Source: Pseudanabaena sp. (lineage in GTDB: Bacteria; Cyanobacteriota; Cyanobacteriia; Pseudanabaenales; Pseudanabaenaceae). Taken from it: a stretch of 64,000 nucleotides of DNA. The notes under the pieces are model-generated. The model saw only the letters and a list, made by a program, of their open reading frames with translations, did not search any database and had not been told where the DNA came from. Made by a program: the position numbers and the translations under genes. Every line of letters starts with the position of its first letter. The first letter of the stretch is position 1. The stretch spans positions 1-64,000 of the forward strand of contig QBLS01000005.1 of the NCBI GenBank assembly GCA_003249015.1, written 5' to 3'. Of this stretch, positions 53,148 through 62,932 are shown piece after piece.

Positions 53148-55658
53148 ATGAGTAATTTGCGAAAGTTGATTATTAAGAATTCGCTCTTCTTAAACTTCTT
53201 GATAGTAAATATTTTTGCGATCAGTATTCCTAAGTATTCTTTTGCTCAAGTTACACCTGATACATCACTCCCTAAAAACTCTGTTGTTAATGGAAACCAG
53301 TTCTTTACAATTACAGGAGGGACATCCGCTAATACAAACTTATTTCATAGCTTTAGCCAGTTCTCATTAACCAATGGTGAAACAGCATTTTTTGATAATC
53401 CGCTCACCATCCAAAATATTCTAGTGCGGATAACAGCAAATTCCGCTTCTAATATTGATGGAGTTATTAGAGCCAATGGAAGTGCTAACTTATTTTTGAT
53501 CAATCCCAATGGAATTGACTTTGGGGAAAATGCCAGCTTAGAGATAGGTGGATCATTCTTAGCAACTACCGCTAATAGCGTTCGGTTTCTAGATGGGAGC
53601 GAATTTAGAGCCAATGCAAATACACAAACTACCTTGCCTCTATTACTAGTCAGCGCTCCAGTTGGCTTGCAGTTTAACGGGCTAACTAATGGCGCGATCG
53701 CTCTTTCAGAGAGTCCATTTTTAATTGTGCCAATTGACAAGACTTTGGCGCTAGTAGGTGGAGATGTGAATTTACAAGGAGCTTATTTGGGAGCTGAAAG
53801 TGGACGTATTGAGATTGGTAGTGTTGCGGGTAATGGATTTGTAGCGATCGCCCAAAATACTAATGATTTGAGTTTAAATTACGTTCAGGCTCCAAATCTT
53901 GGCAATATCCGTCTAGTGCAATCTACTACGGTTGATACAAGAGGGATCGATGGCGGAGGGAGTATTCAGATACAAGGCAGACAAGTAGTCCTTGATGATG
54001 GATCGTCATTGCTATCTTTTGGTAATGGCGCAGAGATATTTGTTCGTGCGACAGAACTTTTAGCAGCAAGAGGAACGTCTAGCGTTATATTCGTGGATGC
54101 AGGATCAAATTCTTCAGGAAATGTTAGTAACATTAGGATCGAAACAAAAAGAATTGAATTTAGCAACGGTGGGGGCGTTGCTGCTTTTACATCGGGTTCG
54201 GACAATGGGGCAAATATTATCATCACTACTGACGATCTACTAATTGATGAATTTGGGGGAGTAATAGCTTCGACTTTCGGTACTGGCAATACTGGTAACG
54301 TCGATATTACAGCGAAAAACTTCAACCTGATCAGTAATGATAATGGAGGCATCTCTGCTGCAACAATTGGCACCGTAGTATTTCAAAGCGCTACAGGTAA
54401 TGGCGGCAATTTGACAATTACCACAGATAATCTGCAATTGACTGGTGGTTCCCAATTGACGGCTATTACTTTTGGGCTTGGTAATTCAGGCAACATTGAT
54501 ATCACAGCAAAAAGCATCGTTCTAAATGGAGATAATCCACCTTTTTCGGGAGGTATTACCACTGGAGTACAGGAAGGCGGAACGGGGAATGGAGGGATAC
54601 TGAAAATTACATCAGATAATCTCTCAATTAACAGTGGAGCGCAGGTTGTTTCTGGTACTAAGGGCAGTGGCGCTGCGGGGAACATATTGATTGATGCCAA
54701 TTTAATCGATATCTCAGGAAAGACTGATTCTTTACGCAGTGGTTTATTTTCCAGTTCCATTATTGATACGGGAAAGGGGGGCGATATTGTCGTTAATAGC
54801 GATCGCTTAATTGTGCGCGATGGTGGGATTATCGCTGCAAGCAACTTTTCTAGTAATAATACTGCCCCTTCTGGTAGTGGCTCGGTGGGAAACATCACGA
54901 TTAACTCACCGTCAATTCTACTCAATAACGGACTCATCAATATTGATTCAGCCACTGACAGTCTCGGTAATATTAAACTGAATTCAAATCTGCTTCTTTT
55001 ACGGAATAGTAGTAAGATTTCCACCAATGCCTTAGGCAATGCGATCGGTGGCAACATTGTCATTAACACGGACTTTCTGGTGGCAGTTCCCACAGAAAAT
55101 AGCGACATTACCGCTAATTCGGTCAATAATTTTGGTGGACGCAATATTATTACGGCTAAAGGTGCACTCGGTTTTCAAACGGTTAATTTCTTGACCCCAC
55201 TAAGCGATATTACCGCAACCTCATCTCTGGGCACACAATTTAATGGTCTTGTAGAAATTCGCTCTCCCGATAATGACCTTAGCCGAGGTTTAGTCAAACT
55301 TCCTGATAATTTGACCGATGGCAGTAAACAAATTGTTACTGCCTGCGATCGCATTCGTGGTAACGAGTTTATTGTGACTGGACGCGGCGGCGTTCCATCT
55401 GATGCCACAAAGGTGATTTCCAGTCAGGCTATTTGGAGTGACCTGCGATTGACTGAGATACCTTTAAACTCATCAAGCCCAGCATCTCAAGGCGAAACTA
55501 GTATCGCCCTGCATGACACCCCATCCATTCCTCAAATCGAAGCCCAAGGTTGGGGAAAAGATCGCAATGGCAACTTGCAACTGTTAGCCTACGCAAACTC
55601 GTCATCGGTTCCAGTGTGGCGATCTCCCGTCATTTGTCCTACCAATCCCATCAAATAG
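53148..55658 (+). CDS. TpsA exoprotein, filamentous haemagglutinin-like
   Basis: An 836-residue secreted beta-helix protein. The signal peptide (about 1-34, ends YSFAQ) is followed by the TPS secretion domain (about 40-250). That domain has GTSANTNLFHSFSQFSL, the NPLTIQNILVRIT block and NLFLINPNGIDFG (NPNG). The remainder consists of many short degenerate beta-helix turns such as GGNLTITTDNLQLTGGSQL and SGNIDITAKSI. The end (ICPTNPIK, with a Cys pair CDR and ICP) is typical of cyanobacterial members. The gene faces tpsB, its probable transporter. A CHAT protease gene follows at once. Confidence 0.92.
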   Translation: MSNLRKLIIKNSLFLNFLIVNIFAISIPKYSFAQVTPDTSLPKNSVVNGNQFFTITGGTSANTNLFHSFSQFSLTNGETAFFDNPLTIQNILVRITANSASNIDGVIRANGSANLFLINPNGIDFGENASLEIGGSFLATTANSVRFLDGSEFRANANTQTTLPLLLVSAPVGLQFNGLTNGAIALSESPFLIVPIDKTLALVGGDVNLQGAYLGAESGRIEIGSVAGNGFVAIAQNTNDLSLNYVQAPNLGNIRLVQSTTVDTRGIDGGGSIQIQGRQVVLDDGSSLLSFGNGAEIFVRATELLAARGTSSVIFVDAGSNSSGNVSNIRIETKRIEFSNGGGVAAFTSGSDNGANIIITTDDLLIDEFGGVIASTFGTGNTGNVDITAKNFNLISNDNGGISAATIGTVVFQSATGNGGNLTITTDNLQLTGGSQLTAITFGLGNSGNIDITAKSIVLNGDNPPFSGGITTGVQEGGTGNGGILKITSDNLSINSGAQVVSGTKGSGAAGNILIDANLIDISGKTDSLRSGLFSSSIIDTGKGGDIVVNSDRLIVRDGGIIAASNFSSNNTAPSGSGSVGNITINSPSILLNNGLINIDSATDSLGNIKLNSNLLLLRNSSKISTNALGNAIGGNIVINTDFLVAVPTENSDITANSVNNFGGRNIITAKGALGFQTVNFLTPLSDITATSSLGTQFNGLVEIRSPDNDLSRGLVKLPDNLTDGSKQIVTACDRIRGNEFIVTGRGGVPSDATKVISSQAIWSDLRLTEIPLNSSSPASQGETSIALHDTPSIPQIEAQGWGKDRNGNLQLLAYANSSSVPVWRSPVICPTNPIK

Positions 55659-55672
55659 TTAAGGATAACAAC

Positions 55673-58318
55673 ATGAAATTTGCGATCGCGACCGCTCGAA
55701 AGTTCTGGCAAATAATTAATAAAAAGAAACTAACATTTTTATCGATGTTAGCGATCGCTACCTTCTGCTCAATCGCAATTCAACCCACGACCGCCACCCG
55801 TAGTCAAGATGCCGTAGAACAAAATAGAACAGGAACATCGCAATTATCCCCTCTCAATCAACCTTCATTGCTAAAACAGGGAATTAGTCTCTATGAACAG
55901 GGTAACTTTGCAGCAGCCGTCACCATATGGCAAAAGGCTCTAATCAATTACCGCGATCGCCAAAGCTCAAGAACTGACAAATTGAACGCTAGGCTAAATG
56001 AAGCGCTATGCCTAAATTATCTCTCCATGGCTTATCAAGAATTGGGCGAGTGGCAACAAGCCCAAACTACCCTCGCCCAAAGTAAGCTCCTCCTAGATCA
56101 ACAACTATTAACTAGTCAAGAAGGACAAGCGATCGCTGCTCGCCTTAGCAATACACAGGGCAGTCTCCACTTTGCCATGGGCGATCCGCAAGCTGCATTG
56201 GACAGTTGGAAAGCAGCCGCAGAGCAATACAGTCAACTCAAGGACGAAATTGGGGTATTAGGAAGTCAGACCAATCAAGCCCAAGCTCTCCAAGCTTTAG
56301 GGCTATTTCGTTTAGCAAACGAACAGCTAGAATCCATCAAATTACGTCTGCAAAATCAACCAGACTCCATTCTTAAATCTGTGGCGCTACATAACTTAGG
56401 CAAGACCTCTCAGAATCTTGGCAATCTGACCGAATCGGCGCAGATCCTTGAGCAAAGCTTGACAATTGCTCAAAAGTTAGACAATCCTGCCCTTATCAGC
56501 GCCACATTAATCAGCATCGGCAATAACTTTAGATTTATCAAAGATATAGATTCCGCTCTACAAAAATATGAACAAGCAGCAAAAATCGCCCCTGTAAGTA
56601 TTTTACGTTTAGAAGCCCAAGCTCTAAGTCTAAGTTTGCTAGTTGAAAGCGATCGCCTTCCACAGGTTCTATCTCTATGGCAACAGCTCGAACCCGATCT
56701 TCCAAAATTGCAACCTAGCCGTCGCAGCATTTATTTAGTTGTCAATCTCAGCGAAAGCTTGAGCAAAATTAAAAACACCACAGCTCGTCCTATCCCAACA
56801 TCAAAGATTGCTGAGCTATTAACTGTAGCGTTGCGCCAAGCTCAAGAGATCCAAGACCCCCGAGCAGAATCCTTTGCCTTTGGAGCTTTAGGTGAACTAT
56901 ACGCACAAAATCAACAACTTGCCGAGGCATACCAGTTTGCCCAACGTGCGCTCCTGCTTGCTCAAGCCACCAATGCCGATGACTTACTCTACCGTTGGCA
57001 ATGGCTTTCAGGACGCATCTTAAACCAACAGGGTAAATCCGATTTAGCGATCGCGGCTTATCGCCAAGCCGTCCAAAATATCCAAACCCTACGGCGAGAA
57101 CTAATCGCAACATCACCAGAAGTTCAGTTTGCCTTTCGTGATCAGATCGAACCAATTTATCGCGAACTTATATCTCTACTACTACAGAGCAATCAACCTT
57201 CTCAAGAAAACCTACTTCAAGCGCGGCTTACCCTTGAGTCGCTACAGGTAGTAGAGCTAGAGAACTTCTTTCGCGCCGCCTGTATAAATGTTCAACCCCA
57301 GCAAATTGACAAGATTGACCCCAACTCCGCAGTTTTCTATTCCGCAGTTCTTAGCGATCGCCTAGCCATTATCCTCTCCTTACCAAAAGGACCTCTACAA
57401 TACTTTTCCACAAATATCGCGCAGACAGAACTAGAAGAAAGTGCGGAGCAGTTCCTTCAATCCCTTAACCCAGTATTTTCTAATCGTCTTCGCTTAAAAG
57501 TTTCACAAAAACTATACGACTTGATCATCCGCCCTGCTGAAAAAGCCCTCACGGAAAAGCAAATCAAAAATTTAGTATTTGTGCTGGACAGATCCCTGCA
57601 AAACCTACCGATGGCAGCCTTGCATGATGGCAAGCAATATGCGATCGAAAAGTACAGTATCGCTCTGACTCCAGGACTACAGATATTAGGAGCCAAGCCT
57701 CTAGATCGCCAACAACTCAGAGTTTGGCTAGGAGGACTTTCAGAAGCAAGATCAGGGTTCTCAGAACTGAGGGGGGTAAAGGTTGAAGCCACCCAAATTT
57801 CCAAGAACATTCCCACTGACCTAGAGCTAAATGAAGACTTTACCAAATCGACCTTACAGAAAGGTCTAACAGAGAGAGGGACAGCCATAGTTCATCTAGC
57901 AACCCATGGACAGTTTAGTTCCCAGCCAGAATCAACATTTATTCTGACTTGGGACGATCGAGTAACTGTTCCAGATTTCTATAAATTTTTGCGCGATCGC
58001 ACCGATAACCGTGGTCAACCCCTAGAACTGCTCGTTCTCAGCGCTTGTAAAACCGCAGAAGGAGATGTGAAAGCTATCCTTGGGCTAGCGGGAATTGCAG
58101 TGCGATCTGGATCGCGCAGTACAATTGGCAGTCTATGGGCAGTCAATGATGAATCAACAAGTGAGTTAATGTCCAACTTTTATACAATTCTCACTAAACA
58201 AACTAATATTTCTAGAGCCGAAGCATTACAACAGTCTCAGATTTCGGTTCTTCAAAGTCCACAATATTCCCATCCTTACTACTGGGCAGCTTTTGTCCTA
58301 GTTGGTAGCTGGCTATAA
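55673..58318 (+). CDS. TPR-CHAT domain protein, putative caspase-like protease
   Basis: An 881-residue protein from ATG 55673 (AAGGA seven bases upstream; the frame is open further up to 55550, overlapping tpsA). An N-terminal signal/anchor segment (about 22-40) is followed by tetratricopeptide repeats (about 70-470). Examples are LLKQGISLYEQGNFAAAVTIWQKAL and NLGKTSQNLGNLTESAQILEQSL. The C-terminal CHAT peptidase (about 600-881) has the dyad His745 in HLATHGQF and Cys792 in LVLSACKTAEGD, both intact. CHAT proteases cleave specific partners. Its 15-base distance to tpsA suggests a joint operon and a role in processing the exported protein. Confidence 0.93.
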   Translation: MKFAIATARKFWQIINKKKLTFLSMLAIATFCSIAIQPTTATRSQDAVEQNRTGTSQLSPLNQPSLLKQGISLYEQGNFAAAVTIWQKALINYRDRQSSRTDKLNARLNEALCLNYLSMAYQELGEWQQAQTTLAQSKLLLDQQLLTSQEGQAIAARLSNTQGSLHFAMGDPQAALDSWKAAAEQYSQLKDEIGVLGSQTNQAQALQALGLFRLANEQLESIKLRLQNQPDSILKSVALHNLGKTSQNLGNLTESAQILEQSLTIAQKLDNPALISATLISIGNNFRFIKDIDSALQKYEQAAKIAPVSILRLEAQALSLSLLVESDRLPQVLSLWQQLEPDLPKLQPSRRSIYLVVNLSESLSKIKNTTARPIPTSKIAELLTVALRQAQEIQDPRAESFAFGALGELYAQNQQLAEAYQFAQRALLLAQATNADDLLYRWQWLSGRILNQQGKSDLAIAAYRQAVQNIQTLRRELIATSPEVQFAFRDQIEPIYRELISLLLQSNQPSQENLLQARLTLESLQVVELENFFRAACINVQPQQIDKIDPNSAVFYSAVLSDRLAIILSLPKGPLQYFSTNIAQTELEESAEQFLQSLNPVFSNRLRLKVSQKLYDLIIRPAEKALTEKQIKNLVFVLDRSLQNLPMAALHDGKQYAIEKYSIALTPGLQILGAKPLDRQQLRVWLGGLSEARSGFSELRGVKVEATQISKNIPTDLELNEDFTKSTLQKGLTERGTAIVHLATHGQFSSQPESTFILTWDDRVTVPDFYKFLRDRTDNRGQPLELLVLSACKTAEGDVKAILGLAGIAVRSGSRSTIGSLWAVNDESTSELMSNFYTILTKQTNISRAEALQQSQISVLQSPQYSHPYYWAAFVLVGSWL

Positions 58319-58759
58319 TCCCTACTCAGGAAATTGGGCTATAAATCAAGAAATAACGTACTCATCTCTTGGATTAGGCAAAAAACTTTTACAGCCCGTT
58401 TCCCTTGCAAATCGTAGCGTTCAGATGACTTTTGTATAACCTTTTATATAACTTTTAACCCTAGTAAAATCAACGAAACTATAGTTCAATTACATCAATT
58501 TAGTTATATAGCAAAGCAAGAGTTAGTTAGTACAAATCAAAACCCAAGAAGCGAGTGGCGGCGCTACGCGCCGCCATTCGCCTTCTGGTTTTATATCCTA
58601 AGCAAAACTTTTTTTGCTATATGAGTAGCTCAAGACAACTAAATATAAGAATTAAATATTATTCCGTCCACATAGCAGTAAGCAAACTTTTATAAATTGC
58701 TTGAGTGGAAGATTTTATTCAACCAAGTAAATTTTATCTAAAGATCAGAATTTATCAAG
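58319..58759. other. Intergenic region with a MITE-like element
   Basis: No gene. It includes the 115-bp element at 58507-58621. The last 140 bases before the DUF928 gene are AT-rich. I see no clear terminator directly after the CHAT gene. Confidence 0.5.
58507..58621. repeat. 115-bp MITE-like element, copy 2
   Basis: Begins TATAGCAAAGCAAGAGTTAG, ends CAAAACTTTTTTTGCTATA; same length and ends as 42396-42510 and 62751-62865. The loop of the central stem differs (GGCGC-TAC-GCGCC). Confidence 0.85.
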
Positions 58760-59452
58760 ATGTACTCTAGGCTATACATACCAACCAAAAACTGCTTTTC
58801 AACATTAGTAGCCACTCTCATCCCATTGGCATTCCTAAGTGATGGAGCAATGGCGCAACAGGTTACTTTCAAGCCGCCTAACGGAGGAGCGCCCAAAACT
58901 ACTACTGGAGCAGCAACTCGCGATGCAAGCTGCCTAGTCGATGCTGCTAGTCAGACAAAGAAAGCATTACCAGTACTTCCAAAGTCAAACTATGGTTTAA
59001 CATTCTCTAGCCGTCCTGAACTGCTGATACTTAAGACAAAAAGCACAGCCAAACAAGTTTTTTTTAGTCTAGAAAGTGAAGATGGCGAAAACGTTCACCA
59101 AGGCTTTCTACCACTGCCCGTAGTCAATGGATCTATAGCCATTAATTTTCCCAGCCAAGCCCCAGATCTACCTGTAAATAGTAAATACAAATGGACTGTT
59201 ACCTTTATTTGCGGCAAGGCTCTTCGACCAGATAGTCCCTCAATCAGTGGTTGGATTAAACGTGTTCCGCGATCGCAACCCATTATGGCTAAGTTATCTG
59301 TCGCAACTCCCCTAGAACGGGTAGCAATATATGGAGAGAATGGTATTTGGTATGACATGATTAATGAACTTAATCAATTGAAAAACCTAGCTCCTAACAA
59401 TCCAAATATTTCTAAAACTTGGGAAAAGCTGTTAAAAGATCACGTCTTTTAA
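58760..59452 (+). CDS. DUF928 family exported protein
   Basis: A 230-residue protein. The signal peptide (about 1-32, ends GAMAQQ) is followed by the DUF928 domain (about 65-200): ALPVLPKSNYGLTFSSRPELLI (the xSxRP signature), VFFSLESEDG, the FICGKALRPDSPSISGWIKRV ending with its Cys, and a helical tail. The family is almost restricted to cyanobacteria and commonly sits beside CHASE2, CHAT and FHA-type genes, as here. Its biochemical role is unknown; an extracytoplasmic partner of the sensor or exoprotein is likely. The CHASE2-GGDEF gene follows after 34 bases, with AGAGGAAAGT as its ribosome site. Confidence 0.87.
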   Translation: MYSRLYIPTKNCFSTLVATLIPLAFLSDGAMAQQVTFKPPNGGAPKTTTGAATRDASCLVDAASQTKKALPVLPKSNYGLTFSSRPELLILKTKSTAKQVFFSLESEDGENVHQGFLPLPVVNGSIAINFPSQAPDLPVNSKYKWTVTFICGKALRPDSPSISGWIKRVPRSQPIMAKLSVATPLERVAIYGENGIWYDMINELNQLKNLAPNNPNISKTWEKLLKDHVF

Positions 59453-59486
59453 TTCTTTCAATCCTCTTCACTTTCTAGAGGAAAGT

Positions 59487-61178
59487 ATGATTGAATTTAT
59501 AAAAAAAATCCGAGCTAGCACCCTTATAGCGTCAATTCTCATTGCCGCTATAGTTATTTGTATGCAAGTGTTAGGAGCCTTCCAATTACTAGAACTAAAG
59601 TTTCTGGATAAACTCTTTCAGCTCCGACCAAGTGAAGGAATAGACGCTCAGATTGTCATGATCACATTTGATGATAATGACATAGCTAATATCGGTACAT
59701 GGCCGTTTTCAGATCTTGTAGTTACCGATCTAGTTACCAAAGTTTTAGGGAGTAATCCACAGGTTATTGGTTTAGATGTATATCGCAATTTGCCCGTAGA
59801 ACAAGGATTTGCCGAGTTAAAAAGAGTTTTTCAATCTACACCAAATCTTATTGTTGTCGAAAAATTTGTTCATCCAAGCGTGCCACCACCACCTTACGTC
59901 GATTACAAGAATCAAGTGGGTTTTGTAGATACTGTAGTCGATCAAGATGGTACAGTGCGGCGAGGATTGCTTTCGATTGCAAAGCCTAACGGAGATGTAA
60001 TCCACAGTTTTTCAATCAAAACTGCTTTGAAGTATTTAGAATCACAAAAAATATATCCAGTGATTTCTTCAGAAGAAAAAAGCGCTATTACTATAGGTAA
60101 ATCTAAATTTTTCCCCTTAGACTCCTATCAATCAGGTTATGGATCTCTCGATAATGGCGGATACCAAGTTTTATTAAATTATCGTTGTCATACCGACTGT
60201 TTTCAAGCAATTTCTATGACAAATGTTCTTGAAGGCAAGTATTCAAAGGAATTATTTGAGAATAAGATTGTTCTGATTGGTTCCACTGCAGAGAGTCTCC
60301 GTGATTTCTTCTTTTCTCCCTACGAAGATAAGATTCCTGGTGTATATGTTCATGCCAACCTGATCTCACAAATTGTTAATGGAGCTATAAGTAAACGACC
60401 TTTTTTACAGACCTATCCCAAATGGCTTGAGGGGATAGGGATTCTGGTGTGGTCTGCGATCGGAGTGAAGGGCATTTTCAGATTTCTAAAAGGAGTAAAT
60501 CTTGGGAAAAATCAATTTATCATAGGCATTACTGCTTTTATCCTAACATCAGTATTAGTAACGGTTCTAATCAGTTATATCTCCTTTTTAAACAGCTTTT
60601 GGCTACCAATTTTTCCACTTCTATGTTCATTTTTATTGAGTAGTGCCGTATGTATTATTCAACTTAGTGAAAAATTTCGTTATGCTTCTAATATTGACGA
60701 ACTGACACAAATTGCGAACCGTCGTTATTTTGATCGTTTTCTAATGAAAAACTTTCAAGCTAAGCAAGAGCTTTCTGTCCTTATCTGCGATGTCGATCAT
60801 TTTAAACTTTACAACGATAGCTACGGGCATCAGATGGGAGATAAATGCTTGAAACAGGTAGCCCAAGCAATTAACAAATCTGTGCGTAGTGGTGAACTTG
60901 CTGGTCGTTACGGTGGCGAGGAGTTTGCGGTGATCCTTCCTAACACTAATTATGAATCGGCGATTGTTGTAGCCGAAAGGATTGTTACCAATGTGCGTAA
61001 TCTCAATATCCCTCACAAAAGCTCAAAGACTACCAACATAGTGACCCTAAGCTGTGGATTTGCGAGTATGGAATCTGAGGATACATCCAGTTTAGATTTG
61101 TTAGTTAAAGCCGATCGCGCTCTGTATAAGGCTAAAGAACAAGGTCGAAACACAGCCGTTGGATACAAACATAATTAG
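59487..61178 (+). CDS. CHASE2-domain diguanylate cyclase
   Basis: A 563-residue membrane sensor enzyme predicted to make cyclic-di-GMP. A first transmembrane helix (about 12-32) precedes an extracytoplasmic CHASE2 domain (about 33-310), with LLELKFLDKLFQLRP, IVMITFDDNDIANIGTWPF and the DFFFSPYEDKIPGVYVHANLISQI block. Three helices follow (about 311-395), then the GGDEF domain (about 400-560): DELTQIANRRYFDRFL, CDVDHFKLYNDSYGH, and the active loop GRYGGEEFAVIL. GGEEF is an active variant; an RxxD inhibitory site is not evident. It closes the DUF928 cluster. Confidence 0.93.
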   Translation: MIEFIKKIRASTLIASILIAAIVICMQVLGAFQLLELKFLDKLFQLRPSEGIDAQIVMITFDDNDIANIGTWPFSDLVVTDLVTKVLGSNPQVIGLDVYRNLPVEQGFAELKRVFQSTPNLIVVEKFVHPSVPPPPYVDYKNQVGFVDTVVDQDGTVRRGLLSIAKPNGDVIHSFSIKTALKYLESQKIYPVISSEEKSAITIGKSKFFPLDSYQSGYGSLDNGGYQVLLNYRCHTDCFQAISMTNVLEGKYSKELFENKIVLIGSTAESLRDFFFSPYEDKIPGVYVHANLISQIVNGAISKRPFLQTYPKWLEGIGILVWSAIGVKGIFRFLKGVNLGKNQFIIGITAFILTSVLVTVLISYISFLNSFWLPIFPLLCSFLLSSAVCIIQLSEKFRYASNIDELTQIANRRYFDRFLMKNFQAKQELSVLICDVDHFKLYNDSYGHQMGDKCLKQVAQAINKSVRSGELAGRYGGEEFAVILPNTNYESAIVVAERIVTNVRNLNIPHKSSKTTNIVTLSCGFASMESEDTSSLDLLVKADRALYKAKEQGRNTAVGYKHN

Positions 61179-61331
61179 TCACCCTTAATTTCAGAGCTTT
61201 GCACTCAAACCCAAAAGCTACTCTTAGCAAAGCTTTATCTGCATATATGCTTACCGCCACTCATCTTCTAGGGTTTTGATTTGTATTAGCTAACTCTTGC
61301 TTTGCTACATCACATCTTTGGGAATTGGTAT

Positions 61332-61445
61332 TATAGCTGTCGCCACTTGTATTAGGACAAATAAAACCCAAGAAGCGAGTAGCGGCGCTTCGCGCCTCCA
61401 CTCGTCTTCTGGTTTTATGTCCTAACAAGACTGGCGACAGCTATA
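61332..61445. repeat. 114-bp element with 14-bp terminal inverted repeats
   Basis: Ends TATAGCTGTCGCCA and TGGCGACAGCTATA match exactly as inverted repeats. Inside are TAGGACA / TGTCCTA, CCCAAGAAGCGAGT and the GGCGCTTCGCGCC stem. It resembles the 115-bp elements but has longer terminal repeats. Confidence 0.8.
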
Positions 61446-61472
61446 AATATGTTTGAGCATAGGTTTAAAATC

Positions 61473-62564
61473 ATGAACTCTAATTACAAAGCATTCTGGT
61501 TAGAAGGTGGCAATCTCGTAGTAATTGACCAGACACAGCTACCCTTTCAGATAGCTCATAAAGTATTAAAAACTAGCGCTGACGCAACTATAGCAATTCA
61601 GGATATGACCGTACGCGGTGCAGGGGTCATTGGCAATGTAGCAGCTTTTGGCGTATACCTTGCTGCCAAGGAAACTGGGGGTGATCTAGCAAAGATCAAG
61701 CCACTTGCAGCCACAATTCGCGCTGCTCGTCCTACTGCGGTAAATCTAATGTGGGCGGTCGATCGCATGATGGGCGTACTTGAAAGAGCCAACGCCAAGC
61801 AACAGGATCTGATAGAGACTGCTCTCCATGAAGCGATCGCCATTGCTGATGCCGATGTGATAGGAACTCGTAATATTGGCAAATTTGGCTGCGAATTAAT
61901 TGAGGCGATCGCTAAAACTAAACCCAAGGGAGAACCAGTAAATATCTTGACCCATTGCAACGCGGGCTGGTTAGCAATTGTTGATCGTGGTAGTGCTTTA
62001 GCTCCGATTTATGAGGCAAGCGATCGCGGAATCAATGTCCATGTCTGGGTCGATGAAACTCGCCCTCGCAATCAGGGCGCGAATTTGACAGCATGGGAGC
62101 TAGGACAATCCCAAATTGCCCATACTTTAATTGCAGACAATACAGGCGGGTTATTAATGCAGTATGGCAAGGTTGATCTTTGTATTGTGGGGACAGATCG
62201 CGTGACTCGCTGCGGTGATGTAGCTAATAAAATTGGCACTTACCTTAAGGCTCTAGCCGCCTTTGACAATCATGTTCCTTTTTATGTGGCGCTACCAAGT
62301 TCTACTTTTGATATGCAGATTGCTGATGGGGTAAAAGAAATCGCGATCGAAACTCGCAGCAGCGATGAAGTCTTATATATGCAAGGGCTACAGGATAACG
62401 GACAAATTGGGAAAGTGCGGGTCGCGCCTGCACAGACAACAGCTTTAAATTATGGATTTGATATTACTCCCGCTAAGTTAGTCACAGGTTTAATTACTGA
62501 GCGTGGCATTTGCGAAGCTGCTGAAACTGCGATCGCGGCAATGTTTCTCGATTTAATTCCTTAA
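61473..62564 (+). CDS. mtnA: S-methyl-5-thioribose-1-phosphate isomerase
   Basis: Isomerises MTR-1-P to MTRu-1-P in the methionine salvage pathway. I favour ATG 61473 (MNSNYKAFWLEGGNLVVIDQ..., 363 residues); ATG 61449 is an alternative that would start in repeat DNA. Conserved blocks are IQDMTVRGAGVIGNVAAFGVYLAA, RPTAVNLMWAVDRM, ILTHCNAGWLA (the catalytic Cys), VWVDETRPRNQGANLTAWEL, IVGTDRVTRCGDVANKIGTY (the catalytic Asp) and VAPAQTTALNYGFDITPAKLVTGLITERG. The protein is a little longer than the usual 340-350 residues. It is a single gene. Confidence 0.93.
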   Translation: MNSNYKAFWLEGGNLVVIDQTQLPFQIAHKVLKTSADATIAIQDMTVRGAGVIGNVAAFGVYLAAKETGGDLAKIKPLAATIRAARPTAVNLMWAVDRMMGVLERANAKQQDLIETALHEAIAIADADVIGTRNIGKFGCELIEAIAKTKPKGEPVNILTHCNAGWLAIVDRGSALAPIYEASDRGINVHVWVDETRPRNQGANLTAWELGQSQIAHTLIADNTGGLLMQYGKVDLCIVGTDRVTRCGDVANKIGTYLKALAAFDNHVPFYVALPSSTFDMQIADGVKEIAIETRSSDEVLYMQGLQDNGQIGKVRVAPAQTTALNYGFDITPAKLVTGLITERGICEAAETAIAAMFLDLIP

Positions 62565-62750
62565 CCTCAAACTAAAATGGCAGCACTTCACGTTGCCACA
62601 CACTAAGAACATGGCTAAGTCAAAAAGTAGCTGTGCCATTTCTTGGTTTGGTATTACTAGGTTTGGTTCCTAATATACAAAAGTGAGACAACTCTTTCAT
62701 GTATTAATATAGCAATCCTAAATGAGATTGTCGGAGTCCTATTTTTCTTA

Positions 62751-62865
62751 TATAGCAAAGCAAGAGTTAGTTAGTACAAATCAAAACCCAAGAAGCGAGT
62801 GGCGGCGCGGAGCGCCGCCACTCGCCTTCTAGTTTTATATCCTAAGCAAAACTTTTTTTGCTATA
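62751..62865. repeat. 115-bp MITE-like element, copy 3
   Basis: Begins TATAGCAAAGCAAGAGTTAG, ends CAAAACTTTTTTTGCTATA, and closely matches copy 2; loop GGCGC-GGA-GCGCC. Confidence 0.85.
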
Positions 62866-62887
62866 CGGCATTTACCGATTTAGTGAA

Positions 62888-62932
62888 GTACGGGTTTGTT
62901 TCCCCGCCGAAGGCGGGGAAACAAATCCGTAC
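62888..62932. repeat. GC-rich hairpin
   Basis: A near-perfect stem GTACGGGTTTGTTTCCCCGC / complement with a GAA loop. Confidence 0.7.

Noticed and set aside
53345-55408. Long minus-strand frames opposite tpsA
   Set aside because: Produced by the repetitive beta-helix codon pattern of tpsA, which leaves few stops on the other strand; no domain or start signal.
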